Of a stretch of 21,226 nt of DNA, positions 9,686 through 20,899 are shown in pieces. The stretch covers positions 1-21,226 of the forward strand of contig JASJQH010000210.1 of assembly GCA_040143965.1 (NCBI GenBank), written 5' to 3'. The stretch is from Basidiobolus ranarum. Its lineage: Eukaryota; Basidiobolomycota; Basidiobolomycetes; Basidiobolales. The position numbers were made by a program, and so were the translations under genes. A model generated the notes under the pieces. The model was not told where the DNA came from and ran no database searches. It saw only the letters and a program-made list of their open reading frames with translations. The first letter of the stretch is position 1; every line of letters begins with the position of its first letter.

Positions 9686-11227
9686 ACTTAGATATACATT
9701 AAGCTGGTCTCTTTTCTTGACAGTTAGTTTGAACGCAATATGTTGATTTGGTATTTTAGATTTATTTGAAGTAGAGATTGGTTCCCTCTCACTTCCAATC
9801 CTCCTTCACCTCTCGTCTTAACGTCGGAGGTTTGTGCATATTTGTTTCACCCCCATCTCAAAGTATGTGTTTTAGCCGTTTCTTTAGTATTCTGATAAAC
9901 TTCCAGTCCGACTTACCACTAAGGATCATGTTAATAAGACGTGATGCTTTTTCATGTATTATCGAAGAATCTCACCTTTCCTCACCCTCCCGCACCTTTT
10001 CTTACGCCGAGAATATGTAAACCTTTTTTATACTTCATTTGCCTCTCACTCTACTTTTATTATACTTCACGCTCTATTGAGTCAGAAAATAAAGATTAAC
10101 CTTTGCCATCCCTTTTCTCAATCCCAAATCTACTGACCATATTATCAACGAAAAAAATTTCCTTACTTTTTGGGCAATCTTTTCTTTTCCCCTCCCCCAG
10201 ACGCAATGAGTTCATGCCCGGAAAAGTTATTGCGACAAAATCAATCCTGATTTGGTGAATAACTGGAAAGCGGGGGAGATCATGGAGTGAGCGTTGTTTT
10301 CCAATGAGATTTTCTGAGGAATGCGAGGTCTTTACAAAAGTTCAATCCGAGTGTTTCAGGGAGCGATGTCTTTGACAACCCTCTAATCCTTCAATAATGG
10401 CGAACAAAACGATCATTGGATCAGTCCACAGATGGATTAGAGACCTGGTGTTTGATTGCTAATCTAATTCCTCTTTCTTCTTTCTTAATATCCCTGGTTA
10501 TTGTACAGGGTACCCCACAAGGGTAGATCATAGCAATTGCTGAGTTTTATTACTGGAAACTAGAAACTCATGTACTTAGCTGCTATGTATATAGATAGAT
10601 AGATGGGCGCATTTCCATACTATCGAGCTATTGAAATCATTCAAGTGAGATACATCTTCGGGTAGACGCTACTTGAGTAGCAGTTTAGTAATTATACAAA
10701 TACCGAGTCCATTTGATACTTGCGCAATTCCTTATTAAAGCGGATCTACCACAAGTTGTTCCTATACCACTGGGCTAGAAATGGGTGAGCCTGGAGTTGG
10801 GATACAGTATTTGAAATGAACAGCTCTTCAGCATCTACAAATTGAAGTCTCGAAAGTACTTTGTGCTAGTGATATACATCTCCCCGTACCTCTTCTATGA
10901 TGAGCGCAGTGATGGGTATAACGCCTGCTAGGAATTTTAACATGATAAATTTAATCCATCAATAGTTAGCGAGAAAATTATACCCAGCATGTATTGTATG
11001 AAACGTGTATTATTGTGAAGGAAGTATAAAGATTGTTGCTAGCCAATGCCAAATTGGTGCTATTAGTGCTTGAGAATGCATATAATAGGCTTGTTCGATC
11101 CGATGCAATACTGTTCACAAAGAGAAGAATTGTAAGCTAATTGATGAACTGACCATAAATTCTCAGTAATATCAACATATTATACCAAACAATAACCCTC
11201 TAAAATCATTAGAGTTAGTATACGGAA
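9686..11227. other. Intergenic region with a pyrimidine-rich stretch
   Basis: The first few hundred bases follow the NC2 alpha stop and are rich in T and C on the plus strand (about 9770-10200), giving chance open frames without codon character. A short GATA-type microsatellite lies at about 10588-10604. The remainder shows no recognisable gene, repeat or RNA. Confidence 0.4.
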
Positions 11228-11914
11228 ATGCCTCATACGAGTGCGGGTTCTCGTCTTGCAAAGGTAAGCTCACTCTGCCTTATTTTTCTCAATTAATTAC
11301 TCGGTGTTAAGTTTAGTTATCGAGGCCTTTTAAAAGAGAAGTACAAGTTGGTTTTGAAACATTTTAAGTATCTTATGCTGGGCTCCTTAAAGCATTTAAG
11401 CAACTCGATAATCGAAAGTATTATTCAAGCTAAATTAAGGTTTATGGCAATAGAAAACAACAATCAAACTGTAAACGTTTCTTTACACCCGACATAAGAA
11501 AAAGTAAGGGATACATTTTATTTTCGTGGCGGGTTAGCATTTAATTATAGTGAGTGGCTTCCGGCTCCTTAAAATATGAAAGTAGATATGGACGGTTATT
11601 TGGTGGGATTGCGTTATACTCAACTACACTATAGTAAAGATGAAAATCCAGTCGTGTGGATAGTCATGAGCTCTCGAACTATACATTAGTGCTATATACC
11701 CTAGGTAAATCTTCCTCAAAGATTGGATAGTAGAGCTAATTATCCCAGAATAGAGTACAAGTTTCAATATTCAAGATTGATAGTTGAACTCGAATCAGAC
11801 CATCCAACTGTAACGGTAAATGCCACGCCATACACAAACGTATTCACCAATGCCAATATTCCGGTACAATCTCTGCTTCAATTAAGGGATTCTCTCAAGC
11901 ATGCCTTGAAATAA
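11228..11914 (+). pseudogene. Broken gene-like region, family unknown
   Basis: An ATG at 11228 opens 12 codons that end at a good donor (AAG then GTAAGC), with an acceptor 53 bases on. Downstream, long stretches with protein-like composition follow one another. The last is the clearest: about 65 codons ending at a TAA at 11912-11914, with segments such as RIEYKFQYSRLIVELESDH and VQSLLQLRDSLKHALK. The stretches before it lie partly in the same frame and are interrupted about four or more times, and in the first half two frames look equally protein-like. The region therefore reads as a decayed gene rather than a working one with hidden introns. I do not recognise the family, so whether it is an old host gene or part of a mobile or virus-like element is open. 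Its parts are not pieced together here for that reason. Confidence 0.4.
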
Positions 11915-12431
11915 GATGGTATCTTGAGGTTTGTTGGATTAAAAATCATATAAATTTAAAGCAGGAAATTAATTTGTTGAAAATCATTTCTCCTGAATAC
12001 TAGCCGTACTTTTCTAGCTAAAATATTTCAACCAACATTCCGTATTTTTCTATTTCCCTTGAGATTTTCGTCCATCACAAGCTAGGATATTCATGGTGCC
12101 ACATGAGATATCATGTTCCTGTTTGATATATTCCAATCTTATTGCGGACGAGTACCTGATTGAGAGATTTAATTTTTTTTTATCGACTGATGATCATTCA
12201 TATTACATATAAACAAATCTCCAGATTCTTTCGGAAAAATATTATCCCAACCCCATCAAACCTATACTACAATGAGTAGTGAGAGTAGCGTGGTACTCGC
12301 CACTAGTGGGGTTGCCATCAATAGTATTCTAACAAGATGAGTTCAAATAAACTTTGAATTAATAGAAACATGGCGTATATTCTGAAGTTAAACTGGTTTG
12401 CTGAAGTGCACAGAACTACAACTTCTAGCGC
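11915..12431. other. Intergenic region, no gene recognised
   Basis: AT-rich sequence with homopolymer T and A runs (for example near 12172-12182). On the minus strand the piece around 12260-12330 is open for about 25 codons and could be a second exon of the relic at 12432-12653, but no matching acceptor and family likeness could be shown. Confidence 0.3.
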
Positions 12432-12653
12432 TTACACTTTGAGCGAGTAAGGATTGACGAGAGTGACATTCGTCAACCAGATAGGACATACATGTGGATC
12501 AAATCGTGCAACCTTGTCCCAACGAACTGGCTTGGTGAAAATCCATTCACCAATACCTGGAATTCGCTTCAGCACGAGACATAATATGTATCTGGTAAAA
12601 AACTTTGTTCTACAGGTGCCCACTTCTCTCACGAAACCAGGCTTAAATAACTG
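12432..12653 (-). pseudogene. Exon-like frame, possible gene relic
   Basis: On the minus strand about 73 codons are open (preceded by TGA). They contain PGIGEWIFTKPVRWDKVARF and then LTNVTLVNPYSLK, and end at a TAA. Just inside the end, a consensus donor (GT then GTAAGC, at about 12430-12436) would splice out before the stop, so this may be an internal exon. The opposite strand is also open over the same span (12454-12675), but its translation has worse composition. There is a faint likeness to the start of DUF4442 hotdog-fold thioesterases (a PG...F...P segment before a TxL strand). That is a guess and not a call. No flanking exon was found. Confidence 0.22.
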
Positions 12654-13598
12654 GCTTCATAGAAACTCTAACTGACCATTCAGAAATCAAATCAAGAGCA
12701 CACTTCTACGAACAACTCTGTGTTGGGTGCTACCTCATTAGTTTTAAACTTGAATTGTACACCGAAGGTCAACATGTATCGTGTTTAACCACTCCGAACA
12801 ATAACGGATATCAGAGATAACTAAGTTTTTGTTAAAATTATCTGCGAAATCTAATCAATGCTCCGAGATGTGGTGTTACCGTATTGTAACAGCGTAGTGC
12901 TTATTTAAGGATCTTATTTCAATTCTCAAAATACCACTAGAGTTAGTTTTCTCTAACCAAGCAACACTGAAGGACTAACAGAAAATATTGTGTGCTTGGT
13001 ACATAGAAATCAGTATTCGAAGCACATATTAATCAAATATGTACTAGTTCTCGTAGTGATCTCTGCCTAAATATAGCAAAAATAATCATCTTTACATCTG
13101 AGCGTGATACATTGTATCAGGCTTTGTTGCTTTCAGATGTGGAGAACAGGAATAGTGCTTATTCAATATTGTATATATCTTTATGTGTTTTCTTTCTAAA
13201 CCTTAATATCTGTTCAGTGTTAGAGGCAGTTATATTTGTGCAACATCAAGAATCTTATCCCATTTAGAATTCAACTAGCGTTTTGGAATATCGGTTCGCT
13301 CTTTTCACCCCTTTTGAATAAATGCTTTAATGTGAACTCTGGGATAAGGGTGAAAATTTGGACAGGCTCATGCGTAACTATCAAAGACGTGATAAATTGC
13401 TAATATGGAAATTTAAGGAAATTGGATTGCAAGAGAAAAGTGCCCAGTTAGGGTTGGAGCTAAGGCTTCTATCATAGGTGTGACCATGATGCGAAATGGT
13501 TTGCTATGGAGAGATGCCATTACAGATTTCACCAAAAATGATTCAATACATCAGTTACTGGTTTAAATATCAATGTTGACTTACCCCTTGTAGTTTAG
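12654..13598. other. Intergenic region upstream of the broken transporter gene
   Basis: No protein-like frame, repeat or RNA gene is seen. The sequence is AT-rich, and CpG dinucleotides are present at a modest level. Confidence 0.4.
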
Positions 13599-13606
13599 TA
13601 TAAATA
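13599..13606 (+). promoter_or_regulatory. Possible TATA box of the transporter gene
   Basis: TATAAATA lies 56 bases upstream of the transporter ATG at 13662, a good sequence match and a plausible distance for a fungal promoter. If the downstream gene is a pseudogene, this may be a remnant promoter. Confidence 0.4.
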
Positions 13607-13661
13607 ACGGATGACTTGCCACTAAGGTTCAGTATCTAAAGTGTTTTAGATTTAACGTTAA

Positions 13662-15489
13662 ATGAGTAATTTAGCATCTGGTGAGGTGCAACTAACTGAT
13701 GTCCCAGCTCGTTTGGAACAGCTAAAGTGGAGCCGTTGGCATACGAAAATAGATTTGCTTTTATTTGATGCATCCGTTACTCTTGGATAATCTAACTTTT
13801 GAATTTAACAGATTACTGCTGTATTGGGAGCTGGCTGGGCCCTTGACGCTTATGAAATTAATATTGTATCCGCTGTACTGAACCTACTTAAAGAGCAGTT
13901 CAAAGTCACCAGTCAGCAAGCTACGTACATAAAAACCGTCTGGCTTGCTGGAGCTTTGGTAGGTGCACTCGGATTTGGCTACGTATCCGATCGTTATGGA
14001 GAAAGAAGACCTTTTTATTAACGATCTTAATGTACAGTTTCTTTACGGTAGTCACAGGTAATTTCTAGATTCTTCTTGCATCTGCGCTTAAAGCTCTTCT
14101 GATTATTGTATTGGAACGATTTAGCTTTCTCGGTAAATTATCCAATGTTCTTGGTCTTTCGTTGTCTAACAGCTATTGGTGTTGGTGCTGAGTATACCGC
14201 GGTCAATGCTACTATCACTGAATTCATTCCAGCAAAATAGCGAGGAGGTGTCAATACTCTAGTGATGTCTACTTGGGCTATTGGTGCACTCTGTGCTAAC
14301 TTGATTCAGGTAATGCAATCATCATAAGACAATATTCTAAAATCTGCCTGACTGTACTGTTGAGCATTTCTGGTCCAATTCAGCTTCCATCTAACCCATT
14401 TCCTTTTGAGTAGATTCCTTTGGTTAAATACGTTGATCCAGACTTATGTTGGCGTATTGGAATGGGTAGCGGAGCTGTCGCGGCTATCTGCGTATTCTGG
14501 TTCCGTAGGGCTCTCCCTGAGTCACCACGTTGGTACCTTAGTCAAGGTCGCTTCGAAGAAGCTGAGGCTGTAGTTGCCAAAATTGAAACTCTAGCGGGTC
14601 AACCTTTACAAAACTCCGAGACAATTGAAAAGATGGTTTATGATGTACCTAAACATGAGAATTTCTTTGGACATTTCATCACTCTTTTCGTCAAGTATCC
14701 CGGACGTACAGTTTATGCCATGATTTTGAATGGCTCTCGAGCTTTCGGTAACTATGGTGTTGCCGGATTCATGTCTCTTGCTATTCTTCCTTTGGCCAAG
14801 ATCCTTAATGAAAATATGCCAACGTTCTATCTGTGGGGGAATGTTGCCACTGTACCTGCGGGCCTATTGAATTCATGGCTAATGGTAAAGGTTGATCGGA
14901 AAAATTAGTCCCTATCAATTATATTCTAGTCATTGTTACAGCTGGTTGTCTTCTACCTGCCGCAAACACTGCAGCCAGTACAGGAGCTACCGTCAGTCTT
15001 CAATTAACATATTGTGCTTATATGTTTGCATACACAATGGCATGGACAACAGCTTACCCTACACTTACAGAAGTATTCCCTACTCATCTTCGCTCCAGTG
15101 GTATTGGAATCGCTGTTGCGGCAGGACGTGTTGCCGGTGCCGTTGCCCCGCTATTAATGATCGCAATATTTGAAGAAACCGGGCCGTTAGATTTAATCAC
15201 TGGTAAACATTCAAATGTTGCCGGGGCAATCGGTTTGTTGACTAGTTTCTTCGGACTCGCATTGATAGCATCGATTCCATGGTATTTCTTCGGAGTTGAA
15301 GGCCGTAATGTGACGTTAGAAGGTATGGTGGCCAAAACAAACAAGCAAATCATCGTTGAAGAGACGGGAGAGAAGGGGGAAAACATTCATATTTGCATGA
15401 GAACCAAAAATGATCTGATATTTACATCTTTTAACTTTGATAACATATTCTTTTTAATCTTGAAAGGACAATATCTCGACTATTCCTAA
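13662..15489 (+). pseudogene. Major Facilitator Superfamily transporter, disrupted
   Basis: A 12-helix proton-coupled transporter of the sugar/metabolite type. Exons are 13662-13751, 13812-14057, 14125-14309 and 14414-15489. Family marks in order are GAGWALDAYEINIV in helix 1, the loop motif SDRYGERRPF, RCLTAIGVGAEYTAVN, the PESPRWYL motif after helix 6, and LTEVFPTHLRSSGIG in the second half. Several changes disable it. One base is missing near 14010-14021 in a T-rich run (exon 2 has 246 bases where 247 would keep phase). A TAG at 14238-14240 replaces the residue expected between PAK and RGG. One base is missing in the A run at 14899-14904. The first intron also begins GA (13752-13753) instead of GT. 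The rest of the coding sequence stays protein-like, so decay is recent, or the two indels are sequencing errors in homopolymers. The nonsense codon is harder to explain away. The true end is unsure: the tail after EETGEKGEN runs on for about 35 codons without family likeness. The substrate cannot be told; sugar, carboxylate or aromatic acid carriers share these motifs. Confidence 0.85.
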
Positions 15490-17769
15490 ATGTAGTTCGT
15501 ATATTAAACTATGACTTAAAAGCATTCTGCGACAAAACCATTTGTAACCTTTCGTCTAAATTCGATCCAGTTGTGCGTATATCATTAAACCTTTAGTTCA
15601 ATCTTTAATCTCTTACATATTCAAGTGCATTAGGCTAGCTATACGATCAGCTTATCACTAGAAAATTACCGCTTAGTGAATAGATGCCCTCACTTCTCTA
15701 GGCAACTTTTGTTTCTTGCAGAGGCCATACCATCAACGGCGAGTCATTCAGACTAATGCCCCTACATTGGTGGATACCAGTCATTATTATTGGTTATACA
15801 ATGTAAGAGTAAGTCAATAGAACCAGGTAAATGCAAAGCGGGCCATCAGCACCGTTGGGTAGATATTGTTTGAATTTGTGTTAATTAAATTGTAAGTATT
15901 TATGTTTAAAGGAATGGAAGGCAGTATTTCACATCATATTGATAGTATTAGAAGCGAAAGTAAAGCAACATTGATATCTAAGAAGTTGTATAAAATATTC
16001 AAGGAGTATGGATTACCGTGGGCATCTTTATAATCTGAATAGTCGCAATATATGGTGTCAACTCTATCAATGTTCGGAAGAGAAACAAAAAGCACGATAA
16101 CAATGAACTGTTCATGTGAGTGCTTCATTTCTTTTTACCCAACTTCATAAATGCCGTGTCATAATATGCACAAAGCGTACAACCTCGAGTATAGCTTTAT
16201 ATGAATTTGCCTAAGAGTCCCTGATACAAAATGCCAATGATATTGCATTTTTGTTACATTCATAAAATCCCACATATTGAAGCAGCAGTCTCTAGTTTGC
16301 AGATTTCCTATAGAATCTTTTTGGGAAGTATGGAGAGAGACCTACTTCCTAAAACCTTGCATTTTTGCTTATAGTTTAGGGCAATACTAAAGTGACATTA
16401 GCGGACCGATCAACAGTCTGAATTGTGACGTTTTGAGATGGGAAATAGGTTATCCTGGTTCTATTAATAAAATTGATGGTAGAGTGAACACCACACCATA
16501 TTCCACTATCCTAGTGCTGAGTATGTAGTTAAGCTCTGAGAGCTGAATATTCTAACAAAATGATAATACCTAAGGCTGCCAGTGGCTAAATACGCAGTGC
16601 AAATCACAGTATACCACTATAAGTAGGCTCTGGCCTCCTCTTAACTCATTACAAGCTGAAGATATTTCAAACAATGCTTGTAGCACCAACAAAACTTCAA
16701 TGAATTTTGGGAGTACAACACCATAGGAGCAGCTTAGGATACCAAAGGTATACCCTCTAATACCCATCATTAGTGTAGCTCAATATCTTGCAAAAATTTA
16801 TATGGTACAACGGAGAAGTACAAAATGCAACGCAGATATTACTGCAAACTAAAATTTCTCCAAAATTATACAGCGAGTTTATTCTCTATTAACTCTAAAG
16901 GTGTGCTTTTGAAGTTCATGTACATCAATAAATTACTTCCAAGTACTTAAAATTTACGGTTCCCTAAGTGACTATTATCAGTGGAAGCCCTTTACACTTA
17001 ACCATATTGTTACTGTCAGTTATACCTAACTTCTAGACTGGTATACATCGTAATGCAAGCCAAATAACTACAAATGACTCTTCCCGTTTAGATAGGCTTC
17101 ATCACAAAGTAACATGACTAATGATGTATCCATTATTTTATAAACAGGAAATTGTGCTCCTCCATGCCTCCGTTATCCAGTCTTAACAAAGAAATCAGTT
17201 TAACTACAGTCACCTACACTTGATTTGACTGCAGCAACGTGATTCTGAACCTGAACAGAGAGTCAATCAATAGCGACGAATATTAATCACAATTCGTGCG
17301 ATTGTTAGCTAGAAAGGCGTGGGAATAGCTCTGAGTATCGCTTATATCTCTGGTGGTGTGGGAAACTCGGTACCAACTACACAGTAGTGCACCTTTTTGA
17401 GTAATAATCCTATTCTGAAGCTCTGTGTGCTTTCAAGATGTGTTACGCGTTACCTTACATCATAAGAGTAGCCATTTTGGAAACTGTAGAGGAGTATCTT
17501 GATAAATTCTCTGAAGGAGGTTAAGACTTATTTATTTTACACCCTGAGTACTAAACAGAAGGAGACTGTTCATTGCTCGATGTGGAAGTAACCATGCCTG
17601 ACAAAAACACGATCAGCGATTCAACCTGGTGATTGCCACATTCTTGATTTATTTATATTTGCGTTACCAAATCATTGCCTACACACAAAAATGGTCAAGG
17701 AGGATAGATAGTTGGGAATATAAGGATAAGTGCGATGTGCCAAAGGTTCTGAATACAGATCTGACAAAA
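15490..17769. other. Long intergenic region, no gene recognised
   Basis: Frames at 15934-16128 and 16570-16770 (minus strand) have no family likeness or credible exon borders. The sequence is AT-rich with scattered CpG. The right edge holds the 3' side of the aminotransferase-like gene, whose stop is at 17770-17772. No tRNA, satellite or element end was noticed. Confidence 0.4.
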
Positions 17770-18975
17770 TCATAGAGATGCTGGGCTTTTGCCTTCAATT
17801 ACATCTTTAAGTAAGTGGCCAACAGCCTCAAATTCCTCCAAGTAATTATATATCTGAGCTGATAAGCGAGTATACCATGTATCTCTGTACTGGTAAACCA
17901 TTAAGGCGACATTATATTTCTCCAAGATTATTTCCGCAAGACCACGAATATATGTATCGCCATGCTGGCTGGAAAGAGGCAGTCGAATATTAACCATGGC
18001 TCCTATTTGATGCTCGTCACCGACTACTTCGGTACCAAGAATTTGAGCAACTAATCGTCCACCTTGCAGTGCCATCTCATGTATATATGTAAGAATCCTT
18101 TGCTCGCCAATAGCCTGGCGAAACTCTAGTGCTGCTGTGACAGACATGATCTGACTGTAGTCGTTTGTACCGGTCCACTGAAAGTCATCATAAAATTTCC
18201 TGGTTGCATATCCATGCGATATAGAGGAAGGGTGAATATTTGCCTGATGCCTTTTAGCTACATGCAACAAGGCACACGGGCGAGCACATTGCCCCCACTT
18301 ATGTATATTCGAAACGAAAAAATCCGCATCGTATTCTTCAAGTTTTAGTGGAATTTGACCATAGGCATGAGCAGCGTCCACTAAGACTAGAATTCCCTTC
18401 GACTTACAAAGGCGAACCAACTCTTTAAATGGGAAAACAATCCCCGGGGTGGAGGAAATTGCATCAACAATAAGTAATTTGATATTTTGTTCTCTGTCAA
18501 GAAGATCTTCCATTGCGTGCACGAATTCTTCATCCTTGAAGGGAAAATTAACAGGAACCTCCACAAGTGATAACTCTTGGGTATCCTGCAGATAATAGAG
18601 TAGTTGCTGGACTGAGTCATAAGTGGTACTAAAATAAGCCACTTTTTCTCCAGAATTGAATTTGAGCGAACGAATCACCGAGCAAATGCCGGAAGTGGCA
18701 TTCGGAACAAACACCAAATTCTCTTTATCCGCACCTACATAGTCCGCCACCTCATTGCGTACTCGGTTGTACTCTGGGATATACTCTAGACGTAGCCACT
18801 TGTCGGGATTTTTTTCACCTCTGTCCAACCAGTTACGTCTCACTTTTTCAACATAATGAGGAACAGTTCCAAAGCTTCCGTTATTGAGGTTGATATAGCC
18901 AGGCTCCAATGGATATAAATTACGTGCCGCCTTTCCTAGAGGGTGGTTGTGTAGACTCTTTAGTTCGTCCTGCAT
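17770..18975 (-). CDS. Class V PLP-dependent aminotransferase-like enzyme (isopenicillin N epimerase / cysteine desulfurase fold)
   Basis: A 401-residue pyridoxal-phosphate enzyme of fold type I, class V, complete from ATG to TGA without introns. The LNNGSFGTVP segment at residues 29-39 is typical of the isopenicillin N epimerase-like branch. The cofactor phosphate and ring contacts lie around PNATSG (91-96) and VDAAHAYGQ (Asp200, His203), and the Schiff-base lysine is Lys226 in SNIHKWG. The FQWTGTNDYS loop (265-274) and Arg370 in YTRLSAQIYN, which would hold the substrate carboxylate, are present. Length matches the family (about 400 to 450). There is no signal peptide, so a cytosolic place is expected. 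Fungal relatives include LolT-type enzymes, hercynylcysteine sulfoxide lyases of ergothioneine synthesis (Egt2/EgtE) and cysteine desulfhydrase-like proteins. These cannot be told apart from the sequence alone. No biosynthetic cluster surrounds it: the nearest gene is the broken transporter more than 2 kb away. All other genes here have introns, so its single exon is notable but not proof of transfer. Confidence 0.9.
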   Translation of the reverse strand: MQDELKSLHNHPLGKAARNLYPLEPGYINLNNGSFGTVPHYVEKVRRNWLDRGEKNPDKWLRLEYIPEYNRVRNEVADYVGADKENLVFVPNATSGICSVIRSLKFNSGEKVAYFSTTYDSVQQLLYYLQDTQELSLVEVPVNFPFKDEEFVHAMEDLLDREQNIKLLIVDAISSTPGIVFPFKELVRLCKSKGILVLVDAAHAYGQIPLKLEEYDADFFVSNIHKWGQCARPCALLHVAKRHQANIHPSSISHGYATRKFYDDFQWTGTNDYSQIMSVTAALEFRQAIGEQRILTYIHEMALQGGRLVAQILGTEVVGDEHQIGAMVNIRLPLSSQHGDTYIRGLAEIILEKYNVALMVYQYRDTWYTRLSAQIYNYLEEFEAVGHLLKDVIEGKSPASL

Positions 18976-20025
18976 TTTCGATCAACACTATCTTTGGAGA
19001 ATATCAAGATTGCTGAAGTATTTTTCAGTTATGCCAGCTACTTCTTATTCTGTCTTCTGTCAAAGTGATTAGTAATTACAATCTCAAAACCAGAATTTTG
19101 TGCAGTTCATGACTCAGGTCATAGGGTCATCCGGATGTTTTAAACCTATGCAATGACTAAAATACTTAGTCTTACTTTGGAGCTCTTCCAACATACCAGT
19201 AGTACTTGTCCGTGGACATACTATTAATGACACATAATGTGTTCTACTGATTACTCTTGACACAATATAATCCTTACTGTGTAACTCATATCGGCAGCTG
19301 GTAAACTTGAATTAGACAGTTGTTCTCTCTATCCAGCGGAGTGGGATCTAAATAGTGTCGAATAGCAACTACCATCATTGGTACATCTCTTTTTGGATGC
19401 TCCTTTGGTGCAGGTTCCATCTTCTGAAGCAACTAGTAAAGCTAACAAGAAATAGAGTATTCGCAACACTTCGGCTCTTCGTTGTTGCACTCTGCCAGTT
19501 GTAGTTTTACTTACAATAATCCACGTTTAAGTACGGAGCAACTATGGTGACAAATAAATGCTTATCTCTACTAACCATTGGTGTAATTATTTATGAATTG
19601 CACAAGCACAAAAGTTTCTGTAGTTCTTTATGTGCAAACAAGAGATGAATTTTCTTAAATATTCACTCACAAACACTTGCGTCTGGGAGTGTGGTCTAGT
19701 ACATACAGGACGAAGGTCACAAGCATTGGATAATACATTTAATAGGAGTAACTTAAAAGTCTTACCGAAGCTACATTAGTATAGATGGAGTTCAATAACA
19801 ATGTTCTTGAAGCATGCAAAGCTACTACTGTTAGTTTCTATTTGGCCACCATATTTAAAAGTATCTAGAACTAGATAGGACTGAACAGGTCTCGATCTTC
19901 TTAATATCCAGTCAAAATATCTTGATCTAAAAACCATTTGATTCCTTGTTATTAAATCAAAACTTGGAGCAGATATCTTTTATGAAAATATTTGCATTAA
20001 ACTTAGGAGGTACAAAAACCACCCG
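18976..20025. other. Intergenic region, no gene recognised
   Basis: The left edge should contain the promoter of the aminotransferase-like gene; no clear TATA box is visible. No protein-like frame, RNA gene or repeat is seen. CpG dinucleotides occur at least a dozen times, the last at 20024-20025, after which they vanish. Confidence 0.4.
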
Positions 20026-20899
20026 GTGGTGTAAAACTTTAATTAGCTTATATACTAATCTATACAAAGTGACATTAAGGACATCAATCTTTTAAGATAT
20101 TGTGACAATATAGGATCATATATATACTTAACTGGATGACCCATGCAATTAAGTTCTTAGGATCTAAATACAGTGTTAAGGGGGATGGGTGGTAAATAGA
20201 GAGGAAAGTATTAAGGATACACCAAATGGACAATAGGACAGAAAGCCTGAATAATAGTGATTATGAAAGGTATTCAGCAGCTAAGGTACTGCTTTTAATA
20301 ATCTAGCTGGAAGTCTATGGTTATGTTTTAGGCTTCTTTGTTTCATGCAATAATAAAGCTAATTCAGACACAAGAAAATCATCCTGTATCAGTTTCCAGT
20401 ATGATGGTGGATTTGATGGTAGTGTAGTTAGTGTTGTGAAACAATATACAAAATTCCCTAACTTCTTCACTCCCTATTCAACTTGTGTATGTTTTTGTTT
20501 AGTTGACCACTATTGTTAACAAGCCACCTGAACTGATCCCATAACTTGATCATACAAGCTATCACACAGCTACCTATCAATTCCCTAATCCCTTCCATCA
20601 AATCATATGACCAATCACATGATGCTTATCCCATCACTTTTGCTTGCCTAATCATATGCCAAGACACAAGTCAACATGAGTAATAAAAGCATAATAACAT
20701 TCTTTCACTGCCAAGACTTCAGCAGATGCATGACTCATTTAGCTATCTATATATCTATCTGGTCATATTTCTCTTCTATCAGAACCAGTCATCTCTTTTC
20801 TTAGCACTGACTAATTCAGTTTTCTGTGAAAAAGTTTAAATCATGATAACACCTATAAAATTATTTTTGAATGCACTGAATTCAATTCAGATCAGGGCT

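Noticed and set aside
9778-10136. Two overlapping plus-strand frames rich in serine and phenylalanine
   Set aside because: Explained by a pyrimidine-rich stretch; both frames are open for the same compositional reason.
14238-14240. Reassigned TAG codon as an explanation for the interrupted transporter
   Set aside because: The intact genes hold about 1,180 codons with no in-frame TAG, so TAG is not used as a sense codon. Base losses in the same gene also point to decay or sequence error.
17770-18975. A secondary-metabolite gene cluster around the isopenicillin N epimerase-like enzyme
   Set aside because: No synthetase, synthase, oxygenase or regulator is nearby, and the only transporter is broken and more than 2 kb away.
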